From positions 20,603,311 through 20,667,310 of the forward strand of contig NC_063155.1 in the NCBI RefSeq assembly GCF_020921035.1: 64,000 nt of DNA, read 5' to 3'. This document shows, piece after piece, positions 48,519 to 60,689 of the stretch; position 1 is the first letter of the stretch; every line of letters starts with the position of its first letter. The notes under the pieces are model-generated. The model was not told the origin of the DNA, ran no database searches, and saw only the letters and a list, made by a program, of their open reading frames with translations. This stretch comes from Rhodamnia argentea. Its lineage: Eukaryota > Streptophyta > Magnoliopsida > Myrtales > Myrtaceae. The position numbers were made by a program, and so were the translations under genes.

Positions 48519-50562
48519 TCACAGGGCATTCACCATGCCCAGGACAGCGACCTCGACCTCAACCAAGCAAGTGTCGTACCACAAAGTGCCTGTTTTGGGA
48601 TAATAGAAGGTGGCGTGCGAAATGAATTCCGCCCAACCGGACTCCTGGCTCGAGGCGCTGAACCAGTGATTAGCTGCATAAGAAAGAGAGAAAGAGAGCG
48701 CGTTTCCGATGTCAAAAACAATAATTCAATCGCTTGTAGAGTGTTTTCTTAGAAGAAATAGTTACCCTTTGCAATGAAATTCCTTCCTTGAAGCTGATCC
48801 ACGATGCGCACCGAGAAGTCTGCGAGTACTTTAGCACCGGGAGGAAGGGTGTATGCGTCGGCTAAAACTACATATAGAGAGATGGAAGTCCCGAGGCCGG
48901 TTCCCTTTCCTTTCGGATAGAGCCGAAGTTTCCTGAATGAATGACATACACCACATTTGATCAATCAAATTGATTCTTGTTTGCTAGTCGTCACAGCGCT
49001 AATGGAAGAATAAAGCGAGTCAGCTCGCTAAAATGCTCAATCCTATTCCTTCCTGGAGGAACAGATGGTACCGAACTTGGTGAGGATATTTTCAGTTTTG
49101 TAATTCCTTGAAAAATGTGACAGCAATTTTTATTTTTGTCAAGATAGTTCATTCTTCTCCATGAAAAAGATGCTTATATCTGGAACGTTGAGAGCGATAC
49201 CATTTCTGGTTTCCGGCTATGAATACTTTCGACTCGGAGAATTCCTTGTCCAATTTGGAGAAGTTGTCGATCTTCCAGCTGCACTTTTGAACGACTCTGT
49301 CCTTTACCATTGACAGATTCTCTCCTTTGCCAGTGCTCCTTTCCCTCGTAACGAAAACCTCCGCGCCGAACACACAAGTATCGTCCACGAGATATCCGTT
49401 CCGCGCGTCGTTGAGTGTCTTCAGAGGAATGAATTGGTCGAAGCCGCGTTCGATCTTCATCCCATGAAAGCGCCATTCCTTTCTCATGTCATCTGCGAAA
49501 AAAATGATCAAAAATAGAATGGAATCTATGGACGGACAATCGCTGATTAACTAACTAGCTAATCGAAGAGCTTACTTTTACTAATAATCTCATCAAACTA
49601 CGTAAATGAGGACAACATGACGAGACAACATCTGGTTTGAAGCTATACCTTGGATTATCATGTAACTGTCTTTGTCCTGGTCAAGCAGAAAGAATCTAAC
49701 TGAAGCATGAACTTCCCAACCTGGGGGAAACGAGCTTGTTTCCGCCGTTGACAGGTAAAGCGAGACATGCTCTTTCACATTCTTGCTCGTGTTCCCATTG
49801 GGGTAAAGAACCAGCTTCCTGTGGAAAAGAATAAAAAGGCCAGAAAAAGGGAAGAAGAATTACTGTCCAATGAATGCAAAAAGATTGGTAAATAAATTAG
49901 GCACAAGTGCATTTGAAGTCCTAAAACTTGTCGCGACAATGCAATTGAGTTCTAAAACTTGCAAAAAGTATGCAATTAAATCCTAAAACTTGTTAAATTG
50001 GTGCAATCGAGTTATTTCGTTAATTCCGTCCAATCTTTGCGGATGGAGAAAGCGAAGAATTGTCACCATTTGTAGCCTCCAGCTTGGAAGACCCCGGACT
50101 CATACTTGCCCACAGAGTTCTTCGAGAGCGATGAGAATGCCTCTATCTTGACTATGTAGTGAGCTGGTGGAGCATCTGACATGATTCTCTGTTCTCCTGC
50201 AACTGAAACAGGAAGCAAAAGATTGGTGATGGTCAAGCCCATGTTTGGGATTAGTATGTTTCGCGAAAAAATAAATAATTTAAAAAATATTTTTTTAAAT
50301 GATTACTTATATCACGGATAAAAATGAACGAATAAAAAAAAATCATTGTCCACGAAATATTGAGACATAAATGACTGTTCATAATGAAATTATTTTTATT
50401 GGCTAATTATTTCAAGCAATAAAAGCTAGCAATTCTAAGAAAATATTTTCTAAATCATTCATTTCTCATAAAACGAACGGAACCTTAAAACTCTTTTATA
50501 CAAATTACGAGGGAGAGAGAGAGTCGCGTACCCGGTCGATCATCAAATGCAAATCTATCCAT
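48519..50562 (-). CDS. Two-MATH-domain (TRAF-like) protein, intact copy B
   Basis: Six exons (50562-50532, 50202-50067, 49818-49649, 49492-49201, 48932-48766, 48673-48519) join in frame to 316 residues with canonical GT-AG introns. MATH 1 spans about residues 24-160 (HYIVKIEAFSSLSK, YESGVFQAGGYKWKLVLYPN, NGYLVDDTCVFGAEVFV). MATH 2 spans about 183-313 (CSWKIDNFSKLDKEFSESKV, WKLRLYPKGKGTG, LADAYTLPPGAKVLADF). The start is MDRFAFDDRP. Plant proteins of this type are cytosolic, often tandemly amplified, and act as protein-binding modules; the partner is unknown here. No BTB, protease or kinase domain follows, so it is a MATH-only protein. A half copy of a foldback repeat (about 49905-50035) lies in intron 2 without breaking splice sites. 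Pseudogenes at 41.8-46.8 kb and from 60.7 kb are its paralogues. Confidence 0.93.
49905..50035. mobile_element. Half of a family 2-like foldback element in MATH intron 2
   Basis: AAGTCCTAAAACTTGTCGCG and TTGTTAAATTGGTGCAATCG match the left arm of the 23.3-kb element. The right arm and core are missing. Confidence 0.6.
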
Positions 50563-52984
50563 TTGAAGAGTAAAGAGACTCACGAGAGGATTCGTGAAAT
50601 TTGCTGGCTTAAATACAATATTTCATATGCATTCCTTGCTAGCCTTTTTGAAGTTGCTTTACAGGACCGTCATGCTTTGCTTAAAGATGGTTTCTTTTTG
50701 CTCTACAGAAAGTATCCAATCCTTGCCCTGATTCCTCTGCTTGCTAGTCTTGGCATTATCCTACGTAGAAATGAAATACTGCTTACGCGCATTTGCACGT
50801 GGAAAAGTAAGTACACCAAAAGTATGGTGTTTGTCTCAAAGCGCAATCGAGCCGTGATGCTTCGGATAATACGACCGAGCCTTACAATTCGTGAACATCG
50901 TGCCACCGCGGCGATTTGTGTCGTCCATTATAGATGTGATTGAGCGCGTCTTAAAGCAAGATTTGAGATTTGGTCACTGGACCCTGATTTAGAAGCCCTA
51001 GGTTTGGTAAAAGAGTGTACAAGCGATTGCAAGATGCGCAGTTGCCCCTCCAGCTCTCCACAAGCTACTCTCCCTTGTCCGGAGAGAAAAATCTTTGACT
51101 TCCGAATTAGGAATTCTTCAATGGTTCTCGAGGAGAAAAGGTACTTTGGCCGATGATGTTGAGGTTCCCACGCGTGCTGAAAGAGAGTCTTTGCATCGGA
51201 GATGTAGTTTAATATGAGGCAATTAATACGTCTTAAATGGCTCGTAACTTGCTAGTTTAAATTTTTTAATGAATGTGAATCCAATTGACTCTATTCATAG
51301 ATTCGGATCTAAGCTTCCTCTTGAGAATCCATCCCGGTGAAGGTATTGAGTTCCCATTGCTTGTCTTAATCTTGGGAATACGATGCTTTCTTCTACATGG
51401 TGTTCGAGATTGAGAACAAGTCCATGCTATAGGATTACGTCGTTAGTGATTCGGTTGGTGGCAATTAAACCAAGATCGATAGACACGGCAAAAATTGTGA
51501 ATCTAGCATCTTTCGCTTGCTTGTCGTATGGGGATTACTTTACTACACACTTCTACTACACACTTCGACATCCCTTTGTTTTACATCTAATTCGGCAAAA
51601 TTAGTTTCTCGAAAGTTGCTTTACTTTCCCGATTGTTTGGGGTGAAACATTCATAATTAGAGCGTCAGATCGAGATGCAATATCATACATTATGTCTGTC
51701 ACATGTCATGCAAATAGGACTTTCCGTCATTGAGAGATCTTCAATAAATATCATATCGACCGAACTTTGGCCAAGCATGTCTTGTAAATAAGATTTTATC
51801 AGAGATAAGCCTGATGATCTTGAAAAGGGATTTTCACAAGTATTAGTTTGAATTTTCTCAGTAACTATAGAGGGAACGCATACTTAAAAGTTCCCGATAA
51901 AATATTGAAATTTGGACATTTAAGTAGGAGGAGAATGTTGTTTACATCTCCACTACTCTCGCACACATATGTCTAGTTTTGAAAAATCCGAATAAACGAT
52001 GTTGACTGACAAAGGTAACACATAGAATCAACTCAACTATGGATTAATCGTACTATTTTATGTTAATTTTTGGCTAAGTGGTACTTGCAGCGGCTCGTGG
52101 TGTCTAATGATGAAGTGTCGCCGATAATGGATCGAGCAATATTGCTTGTTCATATGAAATACCGAAGAGTCCGCCTAAGACCCTGCGGGGGATTGACCAT
52201 TTCCATGAACCTCCAAAACTTCGTCATTTCTCAGATAAATTAGTGCCTAAGAAAGGAAGGAGTGAAGAAGGTAAACGACAAATGGAGGAGATCATTTGAA
52301 AGAACTAGCATTTGAATTTACAGAAGAGAAGCCAAAACTTAACAACATATTCGCAGATAGCCATCTTCTGTTCCAACAAGAAACAAACGGGAGAAAGGAA
52401 GAATACTTATACTGGATGTTGACAGATTTTTAGTTCCCTGATCTCCGACATGGAGTTTCTGAGGTAAAATGCGGTGCACCCCATCCTGCGGTGGGCATTT
52501 ACGTGAATTGTCAAAATGTAAATCATGCTACAACAAGAAAATGAATCATACACCCTTGAAAGACAAATCAGTGGTATCAAATTATGTTTCCCTATCGATC
52601 AGGTAATGACCGTAGAAATCGAAAACGTTCTTCCTTCACATAATCGCAATGCACGATGTCTCAAAAACTGCAAGCGGACTTTTGATGTTACTTTTTTCAT
52701 CAATGACGATATTTATATAAAAAGCATAGGAACTGAAGAACTTGAGGACATACTTCCATTCCTTAGTAGCAGAACCCACAATGTGAAAACGACTTTATAT
52801 GTGTGTAAAAAAGTCAATCTATCTATCAAAAACTCCTAGCTGGAGTACTGACTCAGTTATTCCCTTCTCGTTTCACTTATCTCGTTTCCACCTTTCTGGT
52901 TCATACCAAACATGCTCTGAATAATGTTTAAAAACCAGCTGCCCGCAAAAAGTAGCTTCTCAAAGCCACTTTACTCTCTTTCCG
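50563..52984. other. Upstream of intact MATH gene; unassigned DNA
   Basis: 50575-50760 is the upstream region shared with pseudogene A and probably holds the promoter. Beyond about 51.0 kb I see no recognisable gene, domain or repeat. A 104-codon frame at 52525-52839 (+) shows no family resemblance. Confidence 0.45.
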
Positions 52985-53510
52985 ATGGAGGAAAACAAGA
53001 CAAAAGACGGATCACACAACAGGTTCACAGAAGTATTGAGTAAGATGTTGATTAAAGCTACTAATGAAGGATTTATTAGTGGTTTCAGTGTTGGCAATGC
53101 CAGTAAAGAAGTTTCCGCATCTCGTCTTTTATGGGCGAATGTCACCATAAAATTCTTGGATAATGACATTCAGCAAATTCAGCACCTAAGAGGGATACTG
53201 TACTACTAAGGTTTGAGGTAGTTTCGGGAATGAAAGTGAACTTGTATAAAGGTGAATTAAGTCCTCTGGGCGAGAATGTACATGCGCAAGGAATGTCCTG
53301 CATTCTTGGTTGTAAGGTTAGTGTTACCGAAAAAGTACCTGGGATTGCCATTGGGATCCACTTTGAGTCGGGCATTGGAAGCACATAAGGCAAGGATGGA
53401 TGCTTTCAAGAACAGAACTTATGTTAGAGTGGGAAGTGGTAGGTATACCATGTTGTGGGATGACAATGTTGTGGAGACACTGCTTTCAAAGATCTATTTC
53501 CAGGTATGTT
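52985..53510 (+). pseudogene. LINE (L1-type) reverse-transcriptase fragment, decayed
   Basis: In several frames the plus strand carries pieces of the C-terminal RT region of plant LINEs, in order: LSKMLIKATNEGFISGFSVG, DNDIQQIQHLRGIL, FEVVSGMKVNLYKGELSPLG and KKYLGLPLGST. The catalytic (F/Y)ADD position reads LLWANVT-like, so it is lost. Several frameshifts separate the pieces. No poly-A tail or target duplication was defined. Confidence 0.7.
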
Positions 53511-54343
53511 TGCACTAGCAAGAAAAAAGAGAGCTGGGGTGGCTGATCGTTGGAAAGACTAACAATAAGCGAATGGTGGGTTGAGATTGACATTTTAGTT
53601 AGGGCTCAAGATTGGGAGCTCGAAGCTTACTCAATTTTTTCAAGATTGGAAGCTCGAAGCTTACTCAATTTTTTCTTTTTTTTTTAGTATTGAGCAATGT
53701 CAGATGTGGGAGATGGTGATAGACTACGGTGAAATTGTTGCACCCATGGAACTTTTTTCTGTCAGATCCTATTATCCAGACTCATCTCTACTCAGATGCA
53801 ACTATAACAAAGCACACTCTGTGTGAATTCTATCTGGAAACTCACATTCCGTTCCCTTGAAGCTTCCTTTTTCGCTTGGAAGCAGCTAGGGAACATAATG
53901 TTACTACGGATAACCCTCAGAAGTAAGGAAAAAACTGATTAATAGATAAAACTTTTTTGCACAAGTGAAAAGGAGAGTGCAAATCACTTACTTTTACATT
54001 GTGGATGAACAAAAAAATATTTGGACTACGATGTTTGCAGTTTCAGGAGTATATTGAGCGATTTCGAGCATTGCGTGACATGAACTTTGGGCTTGTAGAG
54101 AGACTCAGTTTATTTATTTATTTATTTATTTGGTCAAATAGAGAGACTCAGTTCATGTGTTGGAAAGAAGCATTTTCCTAAGGTGATTCCTCTGCTTATT
54201 TTTCGGGCTAATTTGGAGAGAGACAAGGAGTCAAATCCTCTTGGGAATTGCTTTTGGGAACCATTGGTTGTGCATTCTTCACTAATGGTATAGCAGGAAA
54301 GTTCAATTTCATATTTTTAGTTTGTTGGAGATGTTACAAAAAG
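53511..54343. other. Unassigned DNA before the right duplication copy
   Basis: Contains a 34-bp tandem pair (53607-53674) and possibly further decayed LINE sequence. No gene. Confidence 0.4.
53607..53674. repeat. 34-bp direct tandem pair
   Basis: Two units containing GGAGCTCGAAGCTTACTCAA (first) and the same with GGAAGCTC (second) are adjacent, with one mismatch. Confidence 0.88.
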
Positions 54344-54460
54344 TCTTTTACCCTAAACTAATTTTTTTGACCACGAAAAACCTCAAATTGGTATACCAAT
54401 GACAAATTGACCTTTCGTTAAATTGGGTTAATATCGCGAAAAATCCCAAATTGATACACC
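54344..54460. mobile_element. Foldback MITE, family 1, truncated copy d
   Basis: Phrases CTAAACTAATTTTTTTGACC and TTAATATCGCGAAAAATCCC match the left arm of copies a-c. The element stops abruptly at the duplication boundary at 54461. Confidence 0.7.
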
Positions 54461-54925
54461 TAAGGGTTTTATATTGTGTCAATTTAGTCCATTCAACCAA
54501 TCTTAGCCAACTAGTGACATAATATTTAGATTATTTTATTTTATTTTATTTTTTATTTTTCTTTTCCTTTGTTTTTTCCCTTCCCTTTTCTTCCTCTAGC
54601 CGCTGGTTGAACCTCGATGACCAGCCAGAGGCGAAGGCCCGACCTCGGGTGAAGCTTGTCCCTACCAGCCCTTGGTGAGGCCGAACCTCTCTAGACCAGA
54701 TCTAGCAAGGTCAAACCTTGTCTAGCGATGGCGAAGCTCGACCTTCTCACCTAGAGGAAGAAGAGAGAAAAAAAGAAGAAGAAAATTCTAAATTCTAAAA
54801 ATATTAATAATATGTCACCGATGGCCGGTAAACATTGGTTGGATGGACTGAATTGACACAATTGTAAAAGATTTACGACTAAATTGACATAATTACAATA
54901 AATTTAAGGCTTTTATTATGATCTT
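54461..54925. mobile_element. Foldback element, family 2, left-truncated
   Basis: Matches the element at 36970-37512 but lacks its first 77 bases. The right arm with AATTGACATAATTACAAT is present. Confidence 0.65.
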
Positions 54926-55019
54926 CCCAATGAATAAAAAACTTAATTCCTTATTAGATGTTATGAAATGGAAGTTGATTCGGCTTGGCGAGACTTGATG
55001 GCGTGTACCCCTCCTGTTT

Positions 55020-56992
55020 TGGATTTTTTTCCAATTTATTTTTTTAAAAAAATATTTACAAAAATATTTTTAAAAATTACCGATTTGGATCTCGCTTGAC
55101 GGTGGGGGTGCGGAGCGAGGCCCGCTTGGCAGCCGGGCTACCGAGCCGGACTTGCTCAAGAGCCCAACCGCCCCTGACCCTCATTCGGTAGTTGAACCGG
55201 CGAGCGGGCTTGGGGGGGGCCACGGCCCTCTCCGTCTTTGCGGGAGGGCCTCCCTCCGCCACCCTCGCTTGCTACACCGGGCAAGGGGGGGTCCCCACGC
55301 TCGGCAATTCTACTGCCAAGAGAGAGTGGCCCCTCGCCCCCCACATTTTGCGCATCGTAGCGAATTGCCGAGCATGGAGATCTCCCCTCCCCCACATTTT
55401 GTGCACTGTAACATCGGGCGCTGCAGCCTCTGCGCCTGCCCCCTCTTCCCTCTCCCCTTCTTTAAAATTTCATCTCCGTCTCATTCTCTCATTCTAAAAA
55501 TTTTCTCTCTTTCCGAGCGCTTTCTCACTCTCCCTTTCCTTCAGACGTTCTTCCTCCATCTCAGAACGTTCTATCACTTGTTACGTCCTTCATACGCTCT
55601 CCCTCTCCCTTAGACGCTCTTGCTGTCCTTCAAACGCTCTCTTTTAGACACTCTTGCTGTCCTTCAAATGCTCTTCCTTAGACGCTTTTCTTTATAGTTA
55701 AGTATGAATTTTTGTTTATATGATTTATATGTTGTTAGTACTACATTTTTATGTTAATATTTTCGTAATATTTAAATTAATTCGGTATTTTTTCTTGACA
55801 GTTTGAGCTCCTTATTCGGTGCGTGCGCGCTCCCTTGATAATTTGAGGTAAATTTCGTTTTCATTATTTTTGCAGTTTTGCAAGTATAGATTTATTTATG
55901 TGATTATTATTTATATCTGAATCATCTATGTTACATATAGGTTGTTAGCAATTTGTTTTAAATTTTTGCGAATGTAAATATTGTTTAAAAATATTTACTG
56001 TTTTAGGAGTTTAAAATGAATTTTTGGGAAAATAACAAAAAAAGGTTATCGGATAAATAACACGAGAAGGGAGGGCTGTATTTGACCTGATTAAAAAAAA
56101 ATTTAACAAGATTAGGGAAATTTTTTTTATTTACCCTATCTCCAAATACGCTATCGTGTTCTCCTTCATGGCTTTCTCTAGCGCCCCTATTTAAAAAAAA
56201 AAATTTGACAGCTAGAGCCAGTATAGAAAGCCATGAAGGAGAACATGATAGCATACTTGGAGACATGATAAATAAAAAAATTCGCCCTAATTTCGTTAAA
56301 TTTTTTTTGGATATGATTTCTCTCCTTTTTTTCGATACCCTCCAACAATAGGATATATAGCGTGCGGGCGCGGCATATTTTCAGAAGATATGCATTCTTC
56401 ATTTACACGTCCTACTCATCCGGATTCTCGTCCTTCACCTCAGTACAATACTAGACCTGCCGAACAACAGAGATAACCCGCTTGCGGAATATGAGGTTAT
56501 ATAGGAGGACGACATCATTAGTAGATGTAATTGCGGTTGACGATTGTTATTTATTATGAAAATCTCATTTTTTCATATATCTTGCCAATTTTATTTTATG
56601 AATATTTTTAATTAATTACATAATTACAACATTATTTATTAATTATATATCTTAATAAATTTTTACATTAATTATTGCTAATTATGTTATTATAAAGATA
56701 AGCTTCACAAGAAAAAAATTATAAATAAAATAAATATTATTAGTATCAATAATTAAAAAAATATGAAATTAAAAAAAAAAAAAACCTAGCCTTCTTGGCA
56801 GCGAGGCTATCGAGCGGGTATGGGCTTGCTCGGCGGTTGGGCCGCCGAGCAACCCTTGCTTGGCAGCCCAGCTGTCTAGCGGGCCTCGCTCGGCACCCCA
56901 ATCGCCAAGCGAGGCCTAAGTCGGTAAATAATTTTTTTTAAAAATATTTTTGTAAATATTTTTTAAAAAAAAATTAATTTGAAAAAAAACCA
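55020..56992. mobile_element. Long-TIR DNA transposon, non-autonomous (1,973 bp)
   Basis: The ends are TGGATTTTTTTCC and, read on the other strand, TGGTTTTTTTTC. They share TTTAAAAAAATATTTACAAA next to the end, and the inverted homology continues roughly 150-200 bases into GC-rich DNA (CGAGGCCCGCTTGGCAG against CGAGGCCCGCTAGACAG). The flanks are TCCTGTTT (55012-55019) and TCTTGTTT (56993-57000). The left duplication copy has an uninterrupted CTCCTGTTTCC at about 37596-37606, which is the empty site. Long TIRs suggest Mutator, the 8-bp duplication suggests hAT. No transposase; the middle (55500-55690) is a degenerate array of CTTAGACGCTCTTGCTGTCC-like units. Confidence 0.85.
56093..56312. repeat. 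Near-perfect hairpin (inverted repeat, arms about 85 bases), nested MITE
   Basis: The left arm contains TTCTCCTTCATGGCTTTCT. The right arm contains AGAAAGCCATGAAGGAGAA, its exact complement. Outwards the pairing goes on through TATC-TCCAA-TA-GCTATC-TG, TTTTTTTATTTA and AGATTAGGG/CCCTAATTTC. The loop is about 45 bases. It lies inside the TIR element. Confidence 0.88.
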
Positions 56993-57365
56993 TCTTGTTT
57001 CCTTTCATTTTCATTTTCTTTCTTTCCCTTTCTGTTCATGCGTACACTTTTCCCTTTTAACACAGCTGAACGTCCACTTTCTTCCTTTTATTGACTAGTC
57101 AAATTTTTTTGGCTACCAAGTAAAAAAAAATGCCAATATCATAATTTGCCTTTCTTAAATGAAATTTCATCCTTGAAATTTGAACTTACCTCAACTTTCA
57201 ATTAAACGAATTGTGCCTTGCCTCCACCTCTAGTTCCCAAGTGGCCTTCCTCTCAAGTTGAATCTGCCATTGGATCTTCACAAATTAAATAGTCTGGCGT
57301 TGTAACACTCGATCCTTCTTATCAATGATATAATGTTCCCCACGTGTTAGGTTCAATTTGCCCAA
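56993..57365. other. Leader of the transposase remnant, right copy
   Basis: Matches 37597-37970 of the left copy. It is AT-rich; no intact exon can be read upstream of the SWIM region. Confidence 0.4.
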
Positions 57366-59277
57366 GAATTAAAATGAAGTTAGATAAGACTAAGCTAGAA
57401 ATGGCGAAAAGCTTTGAGCTTCAAGTAAATGAGAATAAATTTGTGGATGACTTGGCTGGGAAGACCCATGCTTATATGTAATGGGATATCTCTGGAATGC
57501 ATTGTAGACACACCATATGTGGCATTAACTTCATGAAGTTAGAAATAAAAAATTACATTGATGACTGCTTCAAGAGAGATGCTTATCGGAGATGTAATCA
57601 ATTTCCCTTACCAGAGGTGAACGGACAAAAAATGTGGCCCAAAGTTAGTATTAAGCCAATCAAGTCCTCCCTCCCGCCCCCCTAATATAGAAGGAAAATG
57701 GGAAGAGAAGAAAAAAAAAATCAGGACAAGAATGAAAGAAGCAGTGATGGGAAGAAATTAATGAAAGTTGGAGTCAAAATGCGATGTTCAAATTGCCTTT
57801 AGTACGGGCATAACAAGAAAGCATGCATGAATCTTACAGCACCTTGGCCACCCAAAGTAAGCTTTACTTGACTAATTTTTAGACTTTAATTATAATTTTT
57901 TGGGGGCTATCATGACTGTTAACGTTGGTGTTTCTTGTATTTATTCACATACAGGCAAAAAGAGGAAGACCAAAGAATGCTACTAGTGCATATGATAGTG
58001 TACAGGACAGTAGACCCTCTAATAGGGACACTGCTATAATCATGAAGAAGAGAGCACATGTCAGTGTTTTTTCAGGGGCAAGGTCCCAAAAAATTCTTAA
58101 ACCTATTGTGTTAGTGCCAATTTAGTCAAAAACTTTTTATATTTTTGCCAATTGAGTCAATCCGATTAATTTTGGTCAAAAATCATAGACTTGGACATTA
58201 GCCGCACTATGTGGCGCAACCAATGTTGTCGCAAACAATTTCAAAAATATTTTAACAATATAATGAATTTCTTATAATTTTTTTTTTTTTGGTTTTCTAC
58301 TTTGTTCTTTTCTTCTCATTTCTTTTTTTTTTTTTTTTGTATGGGGGGATGAGGGTTGATAAGGGTCGCCGACATTGGGTGAGGGTGTCATGGCCCTAAC
58401 CCAAATCTGGCAAGGGTCGTGATGGCCTTGCTGTGACCGGTGAGGTTGGGCAAGTATCACCACGCCCATGCTAGCCATAGCGAGGGTCCTAACATCCTCG
58501 CCATATCTAGGCCAAGCAATGGTGCCACGACTCTTGCCCAAGCTGACGAGGGCTGTGACGTACTCACCCTCACCTAATGCCCGTGAGGGTCGTCAACCCT
58601 CAGCCCAAAAAAATAATAAAGAGAAGAAAAGAAAAAATATTACAGATTCAAGAGTACTATCATAATATTATTACAAATACTGGCGTTAGCATTGGCCTCA
58701 CCACGTAGGATTGGTGGTACTCATGTCCGCAATGTTCGGTCAAAATTGACTGGATGAACTAAATTGGTCTAATTGAAAAGTTTATGACGGAATTAGTACA
58801 AATGTACTTGGTTTAAGAATTTTTTGGTACTTTCCTCCTTTTTTTAGCCACATTTTATTTTCATAACACTTGTGTATATTGTGATTAATGTTTTATGATT
58901 ATTTTATATCTTTAGGCTTGACAAGAATAATTACATCTTAAGTTTGAAGCTGGGAAATCATATCTAAAGGTAATACTTTTGTCTAATGTTTTATATGTGT
59001 ATTGAAAAGAAAAACAAGTTCATATGTCACAACTTTTTTTATTTACTGCAGATGCCTCGTAGTGATAGAGTTATTGACTTTGGAGGTCCATCCTTCTCCA
59101 ACAAACAAGAACAAGGAATGTTCAAGTTTAACCAAGTCAATTTTCAATTGATATCTCTCAACCTCAATGCACTTAAGAATCCAGAATCGGTGGTGGATTG
59201 TGAAATTGTGGACCAAAAATTGCTAGTGGATGCTCAATGCCTGGTGTTAGATGTGGATATTTTGTGGCAGACAGAAA
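57366..59277 (+). pseudogene. Mutator-type transposase remnant, right copy
   Basis: Same layout as the left copy. Here the stretch after the SWIM finger stays in frame (LEIKNYIDDCFKRDAY, CNQFPLPEVNGQKMW), but the TAA just before WDISG is shared. The zinc knuckle has its own stop (CSNCL, TAG, YGHNKKAC). The last exon (from 59053) has lost the stop present on the left. The family 2 element at 58075-58830 interrupts it as on the left. Confidence 0.7.
58075..58830. mobile_element. Foldback element, family 2, inside the transposase remnant (right copy)
   Basis: Same insertion as 38690-39420, with slightly longer T runs. Ends AGGTCCCAAAAAATTCTTAA and GTTTAAGAATTTTTTGGTAC. Confidence 0.72.
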
Positions 59278-60689
59278 AGTGCTATTTTTTATATTATTGT
59301 AAGTGGATTTGGCCGTGTACTGTGTCGGGTTTGGGGATTTGGTAATGTAGCTTTGTATCCGAGATGTTTTGGCCATGTACTATTTGTTGAGTCGCGCTTG
59401 CTATGTTGGGATTTCTCTAATCTCGGTCGCTTCCTCCCCGAGTGGTCGAGCACGAGCTTGTGCGAGAGTGCGAGATAGGAAGAGATCGAGCGAGCGCTTT
59501 GGAGTCCATTATCATGGTTCACGGAGGAATTCCTCCTGTCCGCGACCGATTCCTTCGAGTAAGATGAGTCAAGAGGCTAATACAGTGAGAGGGGCCAATG
59601 CGCAAAGGATGGAGAAGCTCGCTGGCTCCGACTTCGTGTCATCGAGAGCGAATTTGATATGGAGGAAGCAACCGAGCTTTCTCTCTCTTTGAGCGCTAAT
59701 TGAAGAAGTGAAAAAGCAAGCCCTAACTGCTTCTAATTTCCCCAATCTTCAGAGCAAGTAACTTTGACGGTATTGTGGAGTTAGCTGACTTGGATTTACT
59801 GCTGACATGGAATTGCCATGGGCGCATACAACGCTTCTGGAGCAGTAGTGCTTTTAGAGCAGAAATTTATTTGTTAACGTGACTTCATATATATATATGG
59901 AGCTAACTGAAGAAGTAAAAATAATTTACTTATCTCTAGAAGTAGAAAAATCAACTTATGTTCAAAAATAGCAGTATAAAATCAACTTCTTGCTAGAAGT
60001 TTATTTCTAGAGCAAAGTGTTGCATGCTCAATGGCGATTTTTGAACGGAGGGTTAATGAGGGCAGATTTGGAATTCGAGTGAAAATTAAGAGTTTTGTTT
60101 TTTAAGACAAGAAGAAATTTAGGGGATATTCGGAATTAAAACTGAAGTTCGGGGTTTTTTAAGGAATTAGAGCTACTACTTCAGCATTGGAATCGATTAA
60201 AATTTGGAGTGAAAGAAGGCCCAGTGAAGCCCCCAAAAGGTTGCCGAGATAGAGCGCCCCAATTTGCGCTCGCATGCACTCGAGAATTTATAGAAGGACC
60301 GGACTTTTGGAGACAATTTGCGCTAAGATTCTGTATGTCTCCGGAAACAATACTCTGATGCACAAAACCTTAAGCGTATTACAGCAAAATAATTCTTTCT
60401 GAGGGAGCAAAAGCAGTGATTTGATGAGTACCAAGTTCATAAACATTTAGCAGGCGAGTAAGTGACTTACATAGTGGTACTCGGACGATATAATGCGACA
60501 AGTTCGATGATATGTCGAAGCCCCTGGCGGGTCTGACCGTAGTTAAGATTTTGCTGATTGAATGTATGCTTTGATTCTTATCTTTTGGATCAGGACCCGG
60601 AAATGATCCGAATCATATCAGTACTGGTATGGAAATATTCACAACAATACTACTGATTGACACACTGAATCCCGACAGAAATGGCGGCT
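59278..60689. other. Between transposase remnant and MATH pseudogene, right copy
   Basis: Matches 39871-41796 apart from the 555-bp difference. No gene is supported. A short frame starting MSQEANTVRGANAQRMEKLA (59565 onwards) also exists on the left in altered form; I do not recognise it. Confidence 0.45.

Noticed and set aside
52525..52839. 104-codon plus-strand frame
   Set aside because: No recognisable domain, no splice context and ordinary for the amount of DNA; left as unassigned.
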